The notes under the pieces were generated by a model. The model was not told the DNA's origin and searched no databases. It saw only the letters and a list, made by a program, of their open reading frames with translations. A DNA stretch of 46,664 nt from a virus. The translations under genes were made by a program, and so were the position numbers. The stretch spans positions 1-46,664 of IMG/VR virus record IMGVR_UViG_3300048590_000289. One strand, written 5' to 3'. Positions 1 to 8,384 of the stretch are shown piece after piece (position 1 is the first letter of the stretch; each line of letters opens with the position of its first letter).

Positions 1-614
1 TCGACGGGGTTGTTGATGACATCCTTGTGGACACGGGCACGACGCTACCGGCAGTGATTGCTGCTAATGGTGGCGACGCCCCGTCAGCGACCACGGTGGC
101 TAATGCGGTGTGGAGCACGGCGCTGGGTGCGCACGCGGCGGGCACGGCGGGCGCGAAGCTTAACCTGGTGGCGCTGGCTAGTCAGCTACAGGCAGCGACG
201 GCAAGCGGAGCGGTGTCTACGTCGATTGCTAATCCGCCGGGCATTGTGCGGCTGGAGAGTTGGCAGACGACGATTAGCAATCTGGCTGACTTGACCGGGC
301 GCAGCAAGCTGCTTGTGTCGATTAAGGAGGCTGAAACGGACAGCGATGATAACTCGTTGGTTCTGTGGCAGGAGGGAGTCGGGCTGGTGCGGCTGAACAA
401 GGCGGCGGCTACGCAGGCCACGGACGGGACAATCACTGTCAACGACGCCAATCCGGGCAACATTACGCTGTCGCTTAAGGTTGGGGTGACGGGCAGTATC
501 CCGGCCGGGTCGCATGTGATTGCGGCCAAAGTGATTAAGGCGGACGGCACGGCGGCGGGCGTAGGCAAGGGCAGCATTGCCGTGACAGAGAGCACGATTA
601 AGGCGATAAGTTAA
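1..614 (+). CDS. Tail/fibre-like protein, 5' end cut by window edge
   Basis: The reading frame is open from base 3, so the start lies outside the window; 203 residues are visible. The first residues (DGVVDDILVDTG) and a later VWSTALGAHAAGTAG segment match the same two motifs in the fibre-like protein at 3408-4379 (DGIVDTILLDTG; PWSTELPGAYGAGTAG), so the two share a domain common in phage tail and receptor-binding proteins. The C-terminal 120 residues look like a beta-rich domain. If the window is circular, this is the C-terminal part of the gene starting at 45629: the frames join exactly (g + tc), giving a protein of about 549 residues. Function is inferred from context and the shared motif only. 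Confidence 0.75.
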   Translation, partial: DGVVDDILVDTGTTLPAVIAANGGDAPSATTVANAVWSTALGAHAAGTAGAKLNLVALASQLQAATASGAVSTSIANPPGIVRLESWQTTISNLADLTGRSKLLVSIKEAETDSDDNSLVLWQEGVGLVRLNKAAATQATDGTITVNDANPGNITLSLKVGVTGSIPAGSHVIAAKVIKADGTAAGVGKGSIAVTESTIKAIS

Positions 615-626
615 GGAGATTGAACG

Positions 627-905
627 ATGGCTGAAAAAGTACAGGTGGTGAATGAGTTCCGGGCAGGCATCCGCGAAACGGCTGACAACATGCGCGCCGT
701 CAACGGGCTGCTGGCGATTGTCGAGGACATGGGCGTTGACGACCCGGCGCGGCTGGCGTTTCTCACGGGCATCTTTGAGGGGCAAGAAAATCCGCAGCAT
801 GGCGACATCACCGAGGCGCAATTCGCGGCGGGCATTATTGCGCTGCGTAATCTGCGCACGGCATGGGCTACGAACAAGTATGCAGTTGCCAAGCTGCTGA
901 AGTAG
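627..905 (+). CDS. Small unknown protein of tail/lysis region
   Basis: 92 residues, mostly helical and acidic in the middle, with no domain I recognise. A clear ribosome site (AAGGAG) lies 9 bases before the ATG. It sits 12 bases after a tail gene and 5 bases before a membrane protein, in the same transcription unit. It could be a small virion or chaperone protein; nothing in the sequence decides this. Confidence 0.75.
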   Translation: MAEKVQVVNEFRAGIRETADNMRAVNGLLAIVEDMGVDDPARLAFLTGIFEGQENPQHGDITEAQFAAGIIALRNLRTAWATNKYAVAKLLK

Positions 906-910
906 GCGCG

Positions 911-1213
911 ATGGATTGGGCGGACTTTGTTATCTTGCTTATACGCCCGTGGGTGCTGGTTGCAATGTCACTTGCAACGTTCGCCCTTTCTGTTCGCGTA
1001 TGGAGTTCGTGTAAAATTGTTGTAGTAGACCACGGCTACTTTCTAACCATCGGCGCTGGCGTTTTGCCAATCGCCGTATTCTATATTGGCTCGATTCTTG
1101 GATGGTACGATGGGCACAGAGAGGCGGCAATTGCCGTGAGCAGGATTTCATTCGCAATCATGTTCATGTCCATAAACGCGGTCCTGGCTTCGGTCGCTCG
1201 CGGCAAGGATTAG
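911..1213 (+). CDS. Three-span membrane protein, holin candidate
   Basis: 100 residues from the ATG that opens MDWADF. A longer in-frame start exists at 863 but would overlap the previous gene by 42 bases. Three hydrophobic stretches are visible, at about residues 4-25, 35-56 and 70-92, separated by short charged loops. It is the first of three consecutive small membrane proteins about 3.3 kb before the lysin, so a role in membrane permeabilisation is plausible. No holin family signature was recognised. Confidence 0.65.
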   Translation: MDWADFVILLIRPWVLVAMSLATFALSVRVWSSCKIVVVDHGYFLTIGAGVLPIAVFYIGSILGWYDGHREAAIAVSRISFAIMFMSINAVLASVARGKD

Positions 1214-1214
1214 T

Positions 1215-1583
1215 ATGGATGCAGGAATAATCGTCGCTCTCATCACCGCGCTCGCTGGCATGGCCCTGTCTGGGGGGACCTGGTACTCTACACGACAGAA
1301 AACATCTGCGGAAGCATACGACAAGCTGTCCGCGACTGTCGAGCGGCAGGATGCCCGCATGGAACAGCTTCGCGATGAGATTGACGCCCTGCGCCTGCGC
1401 CTTTTGGAGATGGAGGCTGAGGGTAGCGATTTCAGAAGCCGCGTTCGCACACTTGAGGACGAGGTTAATACGCTTAACAAGTACCTGCGCCGGGTGGTCA
1501 GGCAGCTCAGGGACAAGGGGGAAACTCCAGACCTCCCCCCCGAGGTGCTAAAACGGCTGCAAGAGTCGCAGCAGCCCAGATAG
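1215..1583 (+). CDS. Membrane-anchored coiled-coil protein (holin/spanin-like)
   Basis: 122 residues. An N-terminal hydrophobic segment (residues 3-22) is followed by a long heptad-rich helix rich in Glu, Arg and Leu (about 32-100) and a Pro/Gln tail. This layout, an N-terminal anchor followed by a coiled coil, resembles XhlA-type lysis accessory proteins and i-spanins, but no lipobox or partner spanin gene was seen. It starts one base after the stop of the preceding membrane protein, so the two are probably translated together. Confidence 0.65.
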   Translation: MDAGIIVALITALAGMALSGGTWYSTRQKTSAEAYDKLSATVERQDARMEQLRDEIDALRLRLLEMEAEGSDFRSRVRTLEDEVNTLNKYLRRVVRQLRDKGETPDLPPEVLKRLQESQQPR

Positions 1584-1640
1584 ATGAGGAGCAGTGCAAC
1601 GCTCTAGAATTGGTGTTATAATATTACACATGGAAGGTGA

Positions 1641-1961
1641 ATGATGGAAGAACTATGGGTTGGAATTATCGGTGCTACACTCACGCTCTCTATCCTGACC
1701 GGGCTTACCGTCCGGTGGGCACGAGAGACGGTGTTCGACGAGTTTCTCTCTACCAGATACCAGAAGCTGGCCGCGAATATGTCTGCCATCTTGTTCGGAC
1801 TTAGCTGGGCATACGTCGGGGCGTTCATCCTTGGTGAGCTTGGTGCGCCGGAATTAGTGGCCAGTGCTGGAGCACAGGGCGTTATTGCCGGGCTTGCCGC
1901 AACGTTTGGGTATGAGACATTGAAGAATGGCATGCAGGCCGTAAGGGGTAGTGGACTATGA
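1641..1961 (+). CDS. Small membrane protein, holin candidate
   Basis: 106 residues with hydrophobic segments at about 5-25, 46-68 and 73-93 and a basic loop between the first two. The start is the first of two adjacent ATG codons, preceded by GGAAGGTGA. The stop overlaps the next start as ATGA. Its size and three-segment layout fit class I holins. As three membrane proteins lie together here, which one forms the pore cannot be decided from sequence. An AT-rich TTATAATAT stretch just upstream may be a -10 element, but no -35 is evident. Confidence 0.6.
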   Translation: MMEELWVGIIGATLTLSILTGLTVRWARETVFDEFLSTRYQKLAANMSAILFGLSWAYVGAFILGELGAPELVASAGAQGVIAGLAATFGYETLKNGMQAVRGSGL

Positions 1962-2302
1962 TTACGAAGCATGTATTGACAATCGCGGAGGGCGCCGCCA
2001 TCAGTGACGCGCTAGACCTTGGCTTTGATGGCGCAAGGGGCGCGGTCGTTTTCGTTCCCGGAACATGGACAGCCGCAGACATCGGCTTCAAGGTTGACAA
2101 TGGCTCTGGCACATTCTTGCCGCTTCGGGACGAGGCCGCTGGGCTGGTCATGATTGACGGGCCAGCCGCGTCAACCGCCTACGCGCTGCCGGAGAAGCTC
2201 ATCAACTCCGCGAGCAAGATTAAGCTGTGGTCGCAGAACGGAAGCGGCGTAGACACGAACCAGGCCGCAGAGCGAGTCCTTGTTGTTGTTGTTCGCAGCT
2301 AG
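1958..2302 (+). CDS. Small beta-rich structural protein
   Basis: 114 residues, overlapping the previous gene by four bases (ATGA). The sequence is rich in Gly, Ala, Val and Asp (for example VFVPGTWTAADIGFKVDNGSG), typical of small beta-sandwich tail or decoration proteins in phages. It is followed by a 74-base gap with a GC-rich hairpin. Its position among fibre-like genes suggests a virion component; no family was recognised with certainty. Confidence 0.7.
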   Translation: MITKHVLTIAEGAAISDALDLGFDGARGAVVFVPGTWTAADIGFKVDNGSGTFLPLRDEAAGLVMIDGPAASTAYALPEKLINSASKIKLWSQNGSGVDTNQAAERVLVVVVRS

Positions 2303-2330
2303 TCATCCAGTGGGCAGATTGCACTTTATA

Positions 2331-2355
2331 AGGGGGTGGCACATTGTCGCCCCCT
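2331..2355 (+). terminator. GC-rich hairpin, weak terminator or mRNA structure
   Basis: A 10-bp stem (AGGGGGTGGC / GTCGCCCCCT, two G-U pairs) with loop ACATT lies between the genes at 1958 and 2377. No T-run follows, so it is not a classic intrinsic terminator. It may act as an mRNA stabiliser or partial attenuator. Confidence 0.35.
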
Positions 2356-2376
2356 GTCTGTTCATGAGGGGAACCA

Positions 2377-3072
2377 ATGCTTAACTACCGCATAGACAAG
2401 CGTCTGCACACCATCGGCGGGCCTGCGGTGCATCAGGGCATGTGGCCGAGCAGCGCGTCTAACTGGTGGGAGGCCGGCGGGGCGACGGGAGCCGTGGCCG
2501 TGTATCAGCCGAAGGGCGCTGCGAGTTATGAGGCATCGTTAGTCAATCTGGCGAATCCGGGGACGTATGACGCGACAACTCCACAACCACCGACATGGGA
2601 TGTCGTTAGTGGTTGGAAGCGTGTCGCCGGACAAGGATATATAGATACGGGCGTTGTGCCGACAACTTCGGCCTGGGCGTTTATTTTTAGATTTTCTGAT
2701 TATGTCAACAAAGTGTATAGTTATATTGGTTTATCGGCAAATCCGCGATATATGGCCGTGGGGTTGACAGATTCCGCCGGGAATCACTCGCTTTACAACT
2801 CGCTTTACAATACTAACAAAGTAACAGTAGCGGGCGTGAATACTAATGGCGTTTATTGTGTTAGCGCAAAAGCATATTACAACGGCAGCCCGGAGGGAAC
2901 ATTCACAACACCGTGGACTGGCGGAACGAAAAAGTTATACATACTAGGGTGCAACGGTCTAGCTACTGACCTATGGCCCGCCACTGTTTATTTTCAAGCC
3001 TTTGCCATCTACAACAACGCATTAGACGACGCGCAAGTTGCAGCAGTTAGCGCGGCGATGGCCGCATTATAA
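2377..3072 (+). CDS. LamG/concanavalin-like tail protein
   Basis: 231 residues. The last 150 residues have the pattern of a LamG-like jelly-roll lectin domain: a YIDTG entry strand near residue 88, alternating beta strands, and a closing AIYNNALDDAQVAAVSAAM segment, which is the usual end of such domains in phage fibres. The start is supported by GAGGGGA upstream. It probably contributes to carbohydrate binding on the host surface as part of the tail tip. Family assignment is from pattern, not search. Confidence 0.7.
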   Translation: MLNYRIDKRLHTIGGPAVHQGMWPSSASNWWEAGGATGAVAVYQPKGAASYEASLVNLANPGTYDATTPQPPTWDVVSGWKRVAGQGYIDTGVVPTTSAWAFIFRFSDYVNKVYSYIGLSANPRYMAVGLTDSAGNHSLYNSLYNTNKVTVAGVNTNGVYCVSAKAYYNGSPEGTFTTPWTGGTKKLYILGCNGLATDLWPATVYFQAFAIYNNALDDAQVAAVSAAMAAL

Positions 3073-3084
3073 GGAGAAAGGATT

Positions 3085-3396
3085 ATGGCAGACATTGTAT
3101 ACATCAGCACGGCAAATCAGAACGGCGCGGCGGTCATGTCTGCGCTGAATCAGATTGCTTCCGGCATCTACGCGCTGCAAAAGCTGGACGGCCTGCGGGC
3201 TAACAGCATCGGCACAAGCGCGGCGACGTTGGCGGCAAACTTCGGCGTTAGCACCGACGCGCAGGCGCAGGCGCTGAGTGACCGCATTGATGCGTTCCTC
3301 CAATCCTACGATGGCAACCCGCCGGGGTGGTTGAGTGACAGTGACCCCTACGTGCTGTTGCGTGACCTGTTAGAGGCCGCGACTTGGGCGCAATAA
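3085..3396 (+). CDS. Small helical tail-region protein
   Basis: 103 residues, Ala-rich and helical, ending in an aromatic and acidic stretch. AAGGAGAAAGG precedes the ATG by a normal distance. It lies 12 bases after the LamG-like gene and 11 before the fibre-like gene. The MSALNQIASGIYALQKLDGLRA segment resembles helical linkers or chaperones, but no function can be assigned. Confidence 0.7.
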   Translation: MADIVYISTANQNGAAVMSALNQIASGIYALQKLDGLRANSIGTSAATLAANFGVSTDAQAQALSDRIDAFLQSYDGNPPGWLSDSDPYVLLRDLLEAATWAQ

Positions 3397-3407
3397 GGAG
3401 GTAGCCG

Positions 3408-4379
3408 ATGGCGAGTAAACTACCGGCCGTCAAAGGGGCGGCTTACACGTTCCGGGCGGTGCTGTTTGCACAGTCTGGCAATCAAATCAAGACATCGCCC
3501 AGTATTGCGGCGGGGGATTTCACAACGTCCAAAGACGGCGGCGCGTTCGGCAATCTCGCCACCATCCCGGCTGAATCTCCAGCGTCAAGCGGGCAGGTGC
3601 TAGTCACTCTCAGTGCGTCCGAGATGGATGGCGATGAGATAACAGTCAGGGCAATCGACGCAAGCGGTGATGAATGGCACTCGCAGGCGTGGACTATCAT
3701 GACGGCGGCGCAGACGTTTGATGCGCTTGACGGGATTGTCGATACCATCCTGCTGGACACCGGCGAACTGCAAGGCGACTGGGCAGACGGCGGGCGGCTT
3801 GACCTCATTCTGGACGCGGCGGGGTCGGCGGGCGACCCGTGGTCAACAGAACTGCCCGGCGCATACGGGGCAGGCACGGCGGGGGAAATTATCGGCGGGT
3901 TCAGCGAAGACCTTGCCTCAGCGATTGCGGCGCTCGGAAAGTCAACCGTCACTGTTATCAATACGGTAGACGGTGGTGATGCCGCCGTGTACCAGTACGC
4001 GACCTGGAACGCGACCTTCACGCTATCCGGTTCGCCTGCCCTTGAGGATTACGAGAACGTTATCTTCTGCGTGAAGGATAACCCCAACCAGGCCGACGCT
4101 GACGCGCTGCTGTACGTTGACACGGCCACGGGCCTCAAGTACATCGGCGGGCAAGAGGCAAGCGCGGCGGGCAAGGGTGTTCTTACCATCAACTCAGCCA
4201 CGGCCTTTAACGTTTATGTAGACGTGGCTGAGGTTGCCGAGAAGCTGGCCGGGACGTACAGCGGCGCGGCTCCCTGGGAGTTGAAAGGCATTGAGACGGG
4301 CACGACACCAGACGAGGCCGTGCCGATTGCGACCGGAACATGGCGCATCGTTAAAGCAAATATAAGGGCAATCACATGA
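3408..4379 (+). CDS. Tail fibre/receptor-binding-like protein
   Basis: 323 residues. The N-terminal 100 residues (SKDGGAFGNLATIPAESP..., QVLVTLSASEMDGDEITVRA) resemble the beta domain found at the front of many phage baseplate or fibre proteins. Residues about 100-180 carry the DGIVDTILLDTG and PWSTELPGAYGAGTAG motifs shared with the protein at 1-614. The C-terminal part repeats a beta-sandwich pattern. GGAGG precedes the ATG. Its stop overlaps a tiny downstream frame as ATGA. Confidence 0.7.
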   Translation: MASKLPAVKGAAYTFRAVLFAQSGNQIKTSPSIAAGDFTTSKDGGAFGNLATIPAESPASSGQVLVTLSASEMDGDEITVRAIDASGDEWHSQAWTIMTAAQTFDALDGIVDTILLDTGELQGDWADGGRLDLILDAAGSAGDPWSTELPGAYGAGTAGEIIGGFSEDLASAIAALGKSTVTVINTVDGGDAAVYQYATWNATFTLSGSPALEDYENVIFCVKDNPNQADADALLYVDTATGLKYIGGQEASAAGKGVLTINSATAFNVYVDVAEVAEKLAGTYSGAAPWELKGIETGTTPDEAVPIATGTWRIVKANIRAIT

Positions 4380-4432
4380 ACGATGGTGGTTTGATTGGTG
4401 GTGGGTTCACAGACGGCTCGATTGGTGGGTAA
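4376..4432 (+). CDS. Tiny Gly-rich reading frame
   Basis: 18 residues (MNDGGLIGGGFTDGSIGG) starting in an ATGA overlap with the fibre-like gene. The coupling is the only support; it may serve only to pass ribosomes to the next frame. Confidence 0.25.
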   Translation: MNDGGLIGGGFTDGSIGG

Positions 4433-4601
4433 GCACAGACACAAGCAAGAGCCGACGCGCCGGGGATTCTGGGCGTGGTATCGGCGCTGGGTGAAAAAGG
4501 ATAGCAAACCAGATGATAGGATTCCATTATCAAGGCAACAGCGACGGGTGGACAGACGCGGTAAGAAGGCTGCCCGCCGGAACACCAGTCAAGTTCGTTG
4601 A
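4425..4601 (+). CDS. Small basic protein (uncertain)
   Basis: 58 residues from a GTG start (GKHRHKQEP...), strongly basic with a Trp/Tyr patch (FWAWYRRWVKK). It overlaps the lysin start by 89 bases in another frame, which lowers its credibility. Short basic proteins of this kind do occur between tail and lysis genes in phages. It could be a shadow. Confidence 0.3.
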   Translation: MGKHRHKQEPTRRGFWAWYRRWVKKDSKPDDRIPLSRQQRRVDRRGKKAARRNTSQVR

Positions 4602-6396
4602 CGGCGTGCAGCGGGCAGTCGAGGCAAAGGGTGCGAACCCGAAGGTGTACACGGTAATTCGCCACCACGTAGCGGAGCAGAACCCGTCCGGCGACTTGTA
4701 CCAGAAGGCGCGACAGTTCTTCGCCTCATTTGTTGACGAGTCCTTCCGGCAGATTGCCTGGGCCGTCGATGCCGTTCAGGAATGGAACGAATACTTCAGC
4801 GACTCGCAGGACGAGGTCGAGCGGGCGCGATGGGTTGCGTGGATTCAGGCAGCCGTCGATGTTTGGCGCGACGAGTACCGCACGCAGCCGGACTATGCGC
4901 ACATTGACTTAATCCTTGCAGAAACAGCCGTTGGCAACAACATCCCCGTGTCGGTTGCAAAGATTGCACACAATAACCCGTTCTGCCTCATCGGGTATCA
5001 CCCATACCTGCCTGTCCACGACAAGTATTTGCACCCGGAGCACTGGCGCTGGTACTCTGGCCGATGGGAAACAATGGACCAGGTGTACCGACAGGCTGGC
5101 TACACGGTGCGCTGGTTCTTCGGCGAGTTCGGTGCGGTCGGCGTGAACGGGGACTTTGATGTGGAGGGGGTATGGCCGAATAGCCTGGACCCCACTGGCG
5201 GGTGGAGACATCCACGAGTGTTCGACGGCAAGGTCGAGCCATACCTTGACATGATGACGGAGTGGATGAGCTATGTAGAGGACACTGACGCATGGCAGAA
5301 TGGCCGCATAACTGGTGCTGTAATCTTTACCTCAGGTGGCGGGAGCATGTGGCGGGACTTTGAGGTGCGGCAGCCGGAGATGTCGATTATAGCGGCGCAT
5401 GTGAGTGAACTGATGCAATCTATCGTTAAGCCCGTGGAAACGCCGCCTACACCCCCTCAGCAGCCGCAGACGGGCACTGGCGACCCGCGTCTAGACTACA
5501 AGCGCGTGTATAACCTGATTGCCGACAGTGTCCCGCCAGAAAGCGAGGCACTTGTCTTTGCAGAAGCAGCGAAGAACCTGCAAACGGTCGGTTGGTCCGC
5601 TGATGACGCTGGCATCGGCAAGCTGTCAGACAAGACGGTTGTCATTTGGGGACTTCCTGCGGCGGAGAGAGTTGAGTACTCTGGCTTCTTTGAAACGCAC
5701 TACCCTGGCACTAAGGTAAAGTTCCGAGATTTGCCTTCCGATGGAACCATGGGGACTTTTGCATGGGGGGGTGTACAGATACCCAACGACGTAGGCATGT
5801 TCGTTGACGTGTCGCGCTGGCAAGGTGACATCGACTGGAAGATAGCCAGGGAGGCTGGCGTGACCGACGCCTACATAAAGGTCACGCAGGGAAACAATTG
5901 GGTTGACCCGGCGTGGATGAAGAACGTCAATGGCTGCATCCAGAACGGCATACGCTTCGGGCTGTACCACTATTGGGACGTGGCACCTCTGAAGCGAGAG
6001 GCACAGGTCGGGCACTTCATCAAAACAATTATGAGTAATCTGGCCATTTTCTTCTCCGGCTTGCATTACTGGCCACTCGTGGTAGACTTCGAGGAGAAAA
6101 GTGTCTACCGTGATGAAGGATTGTTTGATGCTCTTGTCGAGATTGAGGAACGGACAAAAAAACAAGCTGCAATCTACACATCGCCAGATGTGTGGAAGAA
6201 CATGGTCAGCGAAAAAGTTGTTTACTCAAGGTTTCCTCTCTGGTTGGCTCAATGGGGGCCTAGCTATCCACCCGCTCCGTTCCCCTGGACTCAATACTTC
6301 CTTCACCAAACTGGCTCTGCAATTGGCATGCGCTATGGAGCAGAGAGCTTGACGATTGATGTCAACGTGATAGGTCGGCCACCAGAGACTACCTAA
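4513..6396 (+). CDS. Endolysin with GH-A-clan-like and GH25 glycosidase domains
   Basis: 627 residues, much longer than a single-domain lysin. Residues 1-300 look like a TIM-barrel glycosidase of clan GH-A: WNEY (E93) fits the acid/base and FGEFG (E205) the nucleophile. A Pro/Thr/Gln linker follows (about 307-324). Residues 325-420 form a middle domain with a SADDAG motif that I associate with Chloroflexota cell-wall enzymes. Residues 428-627 form a GH25 muramidase, starting FVDVSRWQ (D432) and carrying the DxE catalytic motif (D525, E527), which hydrolyses the N-acetylmuramic acid-N-acetylglucosamine bond. No signal peptide is visible, so export needs a holin. AAAGGA supports the start. The target of the first domain is unknown. 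Confidence 0.85.
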   Translation: MIGFHYQGNSDGWTDAVRRLPAGTPVKFVDGVQRAVEAKGANPKVYTVIRHHVAEQNPSGDLYQKARQFFASFVDESFRQIAWAVDAVQEWNEYFSDSQDEVERARWVAWIQAAVDVWRDEYRTQPDYAHIDLILAETAVGNNIPVSVAKIAHNNPFCLIGYHPYLPVHDKYLHPEHWRWYSGRWETMDQVYRQAGYTVRWFFGEFGAVGVNGDFDVEGVWPNSLDPTGGWRHPRVFDGKVEPYLDMMTEWMSYVEDTDAWQNGRITGAVIFTSGGGSMWRDFEVRQPEMSIIAAHVSELMQSIVKPVETPPTPPQQPQTGTGDPRLDYKRVYNLIADSVPPESEALVFAEAAKNLQTVGWSADDAGIGKLSDKTVVIWGLPAAERVEYSGFFETHYPGTKVKFRDLPSDGTMGTFAWGGVQIPNDVGMFVDVSRWQGDIDWKIAREAGVTDAYIKVTQGNNWVDPAWMKNVNGCIQNGIRFGLYHYWDVAPLKREAQVGHFIKTIMSNLAIFFSGLHYWPLVVDFEEKSVYRDEGLFDALVEIEERTKKQAAIYTSPDVWKNMVSEKVVYSRFPLWLAQWGPSYPPAPFPWTQYFLHQTGSAIGMRYGAESLTIDVNVIGRPPETT

Positions 6397-6417
6397 CACA
6401 CAAGCACTGGAGGATGT

Positions 6418-7251
6418 ATGGGACAATACCTTGTAGCAATAGCCGGAGACATGCACACGGGCGGGACGACCGCCCTTTGTGTGCCAAAGTTCCGGCGAGA
6501 CGATGGCGACTGGTGGACATCCAGCCTTGGCCAACAGTGGCTGTGGGATGAGTGGCAGAAGATGTGGGGCCACTTCGGAGAGATGAAGGTCCGCCTTAAC
6601 CTGCCGTTGATTGTATTCTTCAATGGCGAGTTAGTGGATGACAATTGGCACAAAACATCGCAACTCGTCTCTACCAACCATGCCGACCAGCAGCGCCTGG
6701 CCCGGGCCGTGCTCGAGCCAGCAACGGACGTTGCCGATGACATAATCGCCCTTCGGGGCACAGAGGCACACTCCGGCACCAATGGCGAGTGGGATGAAAT
6801 GGTCGCAGAGTCCATCGGAGCAGTCCCGGACAGCGAGGGACGGTTCGCTCGCTGGCGCTTCTCAGAGTCAATCGGCGGGGTGCTGTTCGATGTTGCCCAC
6901 CATCCTGGTGTTGGTGGCGGCAAGGGATGGAACAAGGGCAAGGGTGCCGTCACCCTGGGGCACCGTGTCATCCACGAGTACCTGGAGAACGGCCAGGAGG
7001 CACCGCACCTTATCGTTCGCAACCACAACCACGTCAAAGAGGATAGCGGGGACAACCTATTCACGCGCACACGGCGCACACGCGCCTACATCCTGCCGGG
7101 ATGGCAGCTTCCAACGGCATTTACCTACCGGATTAACGGTGGCGTCCTGCCCGTTGGCGGACTTGTGGCCACGGTAGATGATGGCGAGTGGGATGCAGAG
7201 ATGTATGTTAAGTACCTGGAGCCGAAAGATGAGGAGAGGAAATGGATATAA
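6418..7251 (+). CDS. Metallophosphoesterase-like protein with altered motifs
   Basis: 277 residues. The order of metal-site motifs matches calcineurin-like phosphoesterases: GDMH (D11, H13), NGELVDD (E71, D74 in place of GDxxD), GTEAH (in place of GNHE/D), a DVAHH segment (H161, H162) and RNHNH (H203, H205). The substitutions in motifs II and III may alter metal choice or activity. Substrate is unknown; phage members are often assumed to act on nucleic acids or cyclic nucleotides. It sits 21 bases after the lysin and overlaps the next gene by 10 bases. Confidence 0.7.
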   Translation: MGQYLVAIAGDMHTGGTTALCVPKFRRDDGDWWTSSLGQQWLWDEWQKMWGHFGEMKVRLNLPLIVFFNGELVDDNWHKTSQLVSTNHADQQRLARAVLEPATDVADDIIALRGTEAHSGTNGEWDEMVAESIGAVPDSEGRFARWRFSESIGGVLFDVAHHPGVGGGKGWNKGKGAVTLGHRVIHEYLENGQEAPHLIVRNHNHVKEDSGDNLFTRTRRTRAYILPGWQLPTAFTYRINGGVLPVGGLVATVDDGEWDAEMYVKYLEPKDEERKWI

Positions 7252-7490
7252 AGAGCAGCGACATTCTTGACGCCCTGCGCTACACGGCACAGGACGGGCT
7301 GGCTGGCGAGACGAAGGCAAAAACGACAGAGGAGTTGGCCAGCGAGCTTGGCTGGACTGTTCGACGGGTGCGGGCCAGGCTGAAGCAGCTTGGAGATGCC
7401 GTTCAGTGCCAGAAAGTCATGAGGATGTCAATTGACAAGAGGATGGTGCCGATACAGGCTTACTACCTTGTCCAGCATGACGAGGAGTAA
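7242..7490 (+). CDS. Small winged-helix-like DNA-binding protein
   Basis: 82 residues. The segment TTEELASELGWTVRRVRARLKQLGDA has the helix-turn-helix pattern of winged-helix domains, followed by a strand region. It closes the rightward transcription unit before a strong two-way terminator. A regulatory role, perhaps of lysis or late genes, is inferred. Confidence 0.65.
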   Translation: MDIKSSDILDALRYTAQDGLAGETKAKTTEELASELGWTVRRVRARLKQLGDAVQCQKVMRMSIDKRMVPIQAYYLVQHDEE

Positions 7491-7491
7491 C

Positions 7492-7520
7492 AAAAAGAGC
7501 CGGATTATCCGGCTCTTTTT
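7492..7520. terminator. Bidirectional intrinsic terminator
   Basis: AAAAAGAGCCGG and CCGGCTCTTTTT form a perfect 12-bp stem with loop ATTAT, with A- and T-runs on the two sides. It separates the rightward tail/lysis genes from the leftward replication operon, which converge here. Confidence 0.95.
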
Positions 7521-7524
7521 AGTT

Positions 7525-8040
7525 CTAGTTTCCGTATGGCTTACGAACTTGTTCCATCCTGGCTATCTTTGCGCGTAGCTCTGCGCACTCATCGCGCCGC
7601 CTCTGTAGCGCGGCCCGCAGGTCCCGGTTCGTGTCCCTCAACTGCAAGAGTTCGTTGACCTGCTTCATGGTCATCTTGGCGTCGTTCTCTTGCGCCTTTC
7701 TTTCTTCTACTAACTGCTTCTCAAGAGATGCAATCTTGCGGTTCAGCCCCTCAACCTTACGGTAGTGACGCTGGTCCTTGCCGGGCGCGGCCTGCTCGTG
7801 ACTCAGTAGCCTTTCCAGGCATGCAATATGCACTGTTGACTCGCCGTCCGCGTCGCCTCCGCAAACGACGCACATACCAGGCCGTGCGGTTCGTTCAACG
7901 GACTTTCTATACACCTCTTTGCTGTGCTCCGCCTTGCACGCCTTGCACTGCCAATTAAGGAAGTCACTGGCGCGGGCGTCCATGTGAAACTCACTATCTG
8001 GCAGCAACCTATTGCACTTACCGCACACCTTCTCCATCAC
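7525..8040 (-). CDS. Zinc-finger and coiled-coil protein
   Basis: 171 residues. An N-terminal CGKC...CKAC pair (about 6-9 and 33-36) resembles the zinc ribbon at the front of phage HNH endonucleases, and a second CVVC pair lies near residue 57, but no HNH core follows. From about residue 90 onward the protein is a long, charged coiled coil. It overlaps the upstream gene by four bases (ATGA) and is the last gene of the leftward operon. It may bind nucleic acid; no enzyme activity is apparent. Confidence 0.65.
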   Translation of the reverse strand: MMEKVCGKCNRLLPDSEFHMDARASDFLNWQCKACKAEHSKEVYRKSVERTARPGMCVVCGGDADGESTVHIACLERLLSHEQAAPGKDQRHYRKVEGLNRKIASLEKQLVEERKAQENDAKMTMKQVNELLQLRDTNRDLRAALQRRRDECAELRAKIARMEQVRKPYGN

Positions 8041-8384
8041 ATCCCCCAGGCGGAGAAAATCTTTTCATCCCGCTCTGCCGTCAGCGTGCGCACAATCGCG
8101 TCCAGGGCCAGGAGGTAGCGGTGCGTTTCGCACACAAACTCCATTGTCACGACCAGGTCGAGCGGCTCCTCTTTGCCCGTCTGTGCGGCGTTCTTCCAAA
8201 AGGTCACCACCTTGCCGTCAACTCCCCCTTTCCCAGCCAGTCGCCGAATATCATCGCGCCTAGCCAGGATATGCTCATGGGTACGCCGGGCCACTGCGCC
8301 CCACACCACGACATCAATGCCCAGGCTGGCCTTGTCGGCCCAATACTTTCTTACGTCAAACTCCACTTCATCAATTGCGTTCAT
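8037..8384 (-). CDS. Unknown operon protein
   Basis: 115 residues, mixed alpha/beta, with no motif I recognise. It overlaps its neighbours on both sides by four bases, so it is translated as part of the leftward operon. Basic residues cluster around 33-60 (ARRTHEHILARRDDIRRL). Confidence 0.7.
   Translation of the reverse strand: MNAIDEVEFDVRKYWADKASLGIDVVVWGAVARRTHEHILARRDDIRRLAGKGGVDGKVVTFWKNAAQTGKEEPLDLVVTMEFVCETHRYLLALDAIVRTLTAERDEKIFSAWGM

Noticed and set aside
186-821. Long frame on the minus strand opposite the first genes
   Set aside because: Shadow of two good rightward genes; Arg/His-rich composition typical of antisense frames.
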